64,000 bases of DNA from NCBI RefSeq assembly GCF_001556865.1, contig NZ_LSJY01000112.1, forward strand, positions 1 to 64,000, in the 5' to 3' direction. The notes beneath the pieces are model-generated. The model ran no database searches and had not been told where the DNA came from. It saw nothing but the letters and a program-made list of their open reading frames with translations. Made by a program: the position numbers and the translations under genes. Of this stretch, positions 63,396-64,000 are shown one piece after another. This DNA comes from Sphingobium sp. CCH11-B1. Lineage in GTDB: Bacteria > Pseudomonadota > Alphaproteobacteria > Sphingomonadales > Sphingomonadaceae. Position 1 is the stretch's first letter. Each line of letters starts with the position of its first letter.

Positions 63396-64000
63396 ATGCG
63401 CGCTATCCGCTTTATTCCTTCCGTTGACCCGTTCCTGCTGTTCCTGATCGCGACGGTTGCAGCGGCCTCGTTCCTGCCGGTTCGGGGCGCTGCGGCGGCA
63501 TGGGTCGGGCTGATCGCCGATCTGGCGATCGCGCTCCTGTTCTTCCTGCACGGCGCAAAGCTGTCACGCGAGGCTATCGTGCAGGGTATCGGCAGCTGGC
63601 GGCTGCATCTGCTGGTATTCGGATCGACCTATCTGCTGTTTCCAGCGATCGGCCTGGCCGTAGTCGACCTGTCGGGCGGGTGGGTCGATCCGCTGCTGCT
63701 GTCGGGCCTGCTCTATCTGACGCTGCTGCCTTCGACGGTACAGTCGTCGATCGCCTTTACGGCAATCGCCGGCGGCAATGTTGCAGCGGCGGTGTGCAGC
63801 GCTTCGCTTTCCAACCTGATCGGCATCGTGCTGACGCCGCTGCTGGTCAGCCTTGCGATGACGACCAGCGGCAGCGGCGTACAGATGAGCTGGCATTCGA
63901 TCGAAGCCATCCTGTTGCAACTGCTGCTGCCCTTCGTCGCGGGTCATTTGCTGCGTCCGTTGATCGGCACTTTCGTGGCCCGCAACAAGGCTGTCCTGCA
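63396..64000 (+). CDS. Bile acid:sodium symporter-like transporter (SBF-like, YfeH type), 3' end missing
   Basis: The frame is open from the ATG at 63396 to the window edge, about 201 codons without a stop. At least six hydrophobic segments are visible (FLLFLIATVAAASFLPV, IADLAIALLFFLHGAKLS, LLLSGLLYLTLLPSTVQSSIAF). The LHGAKLSREA and LPSTVQSSIAFT motifs are typical of the SBF-like (YfeH) branch of sodium-dependent transporters. The C-terminal third lies outside the window. The substrate is unknown. Confidence 0.85.
   Translation, partial: MRAIRFIPSVDPFLLFLIATVAAASFLPVRGAAAAWVGLIADLAIALLFFLHGAKLSREAIVQGIGSWRLHLLVFGSTYLLFPAIGLAVVDLSGGWVDPLLLSGLLYLTLLPSTVQSSIAFTAIAGGNVAAAVCSASLSNLIGIVLTPLLVSLAMTTSGSGVQMSWHSIEAILLQLLLPFVAGHLLRPLIGTFVARNKAVL

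Overview
The window looks like a chromosome segment of a sphingomonad (Alphaproteobacteria, Sphingomonadaceae; Sphingobium or Sphingomonas type). The basis is high GC, many ATGA start/stop overlaps, a DivK-like receiver, cobST, PilZ, DUF3572 and OPX/Wzc gene families of that group, and a priming sugar transferase of the sphingan SpsB/GelB kind. Genus is inferred from protein resemblance only. No tRNA, rRNA, CRISPR array or intact insertion sequence was found.

Layout. 1-9.7 kb: housekeeping and stress genes (DUF3426 protein, pirin, GST, BolA, J-domain protein, cobS-osmC-phosphatase-cobT, Gre-like factor, Dps, GDT1 family exporter). 9.8-17.7 kb: ribosomal protein L33 with a strong terminator, a Tat-type PhoX lipoprotein, a DivK-like receiver, a tightly overlapping run DUF3572-HAD-RidA-GDPD-acetyltransferase, a Sel1 protein and an MFS pump. 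17.7-23.8 kb: an amino acid permease, PgeF, a tyrosine-catabolism operon (hppD-VOC-FAH) and a PilZ protein.

23.9-54.5 kb is a large exopolysaccharide (EPS) locus. It encodes UDP-glucose dehydrogenase, the priming transferase, an Alg14/Alg13-like split glycosyltransferase pair, four GT4 glycosyltransferases, a flippase and two polymerase/ligase-like membrane proteins. It also encodes a Wzc-type autokinase, a short OPX export protein, an outer-membrane beta-barrel, acyltransferases, an SGNH hydrolase, a polysaccharide deacetylase and a GH10 glycosidase. A type I secretion ABC transporter and HlyD adaptor lie inside the locus. Next to it, at 54.5-59.6 kb, are a LapG-like cysteine protease, a small secreted protein and a giant RTX protein with a polysaccharide-lyase-like N-terminus. 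The simplest reading is a Wzx/Wzy EPS system that also makes and secretes enzymes able to trim or release its own polymer.

60.0-62.3 kb is a decaying catabolic operon. An intact FAH-family hydrolase is followed by a short-chain dehydrogenase collapsed to its two ends and by an L-lactate dehydrogenase gene with two frame-breaking lesions. This set matches the non-phosphorylative L-rhamnose/L-fucose route that yields pyruvate plus L-lactate. The window ends with a type II 3-dehydroquinase gene and a truncated SBF-like transporter.
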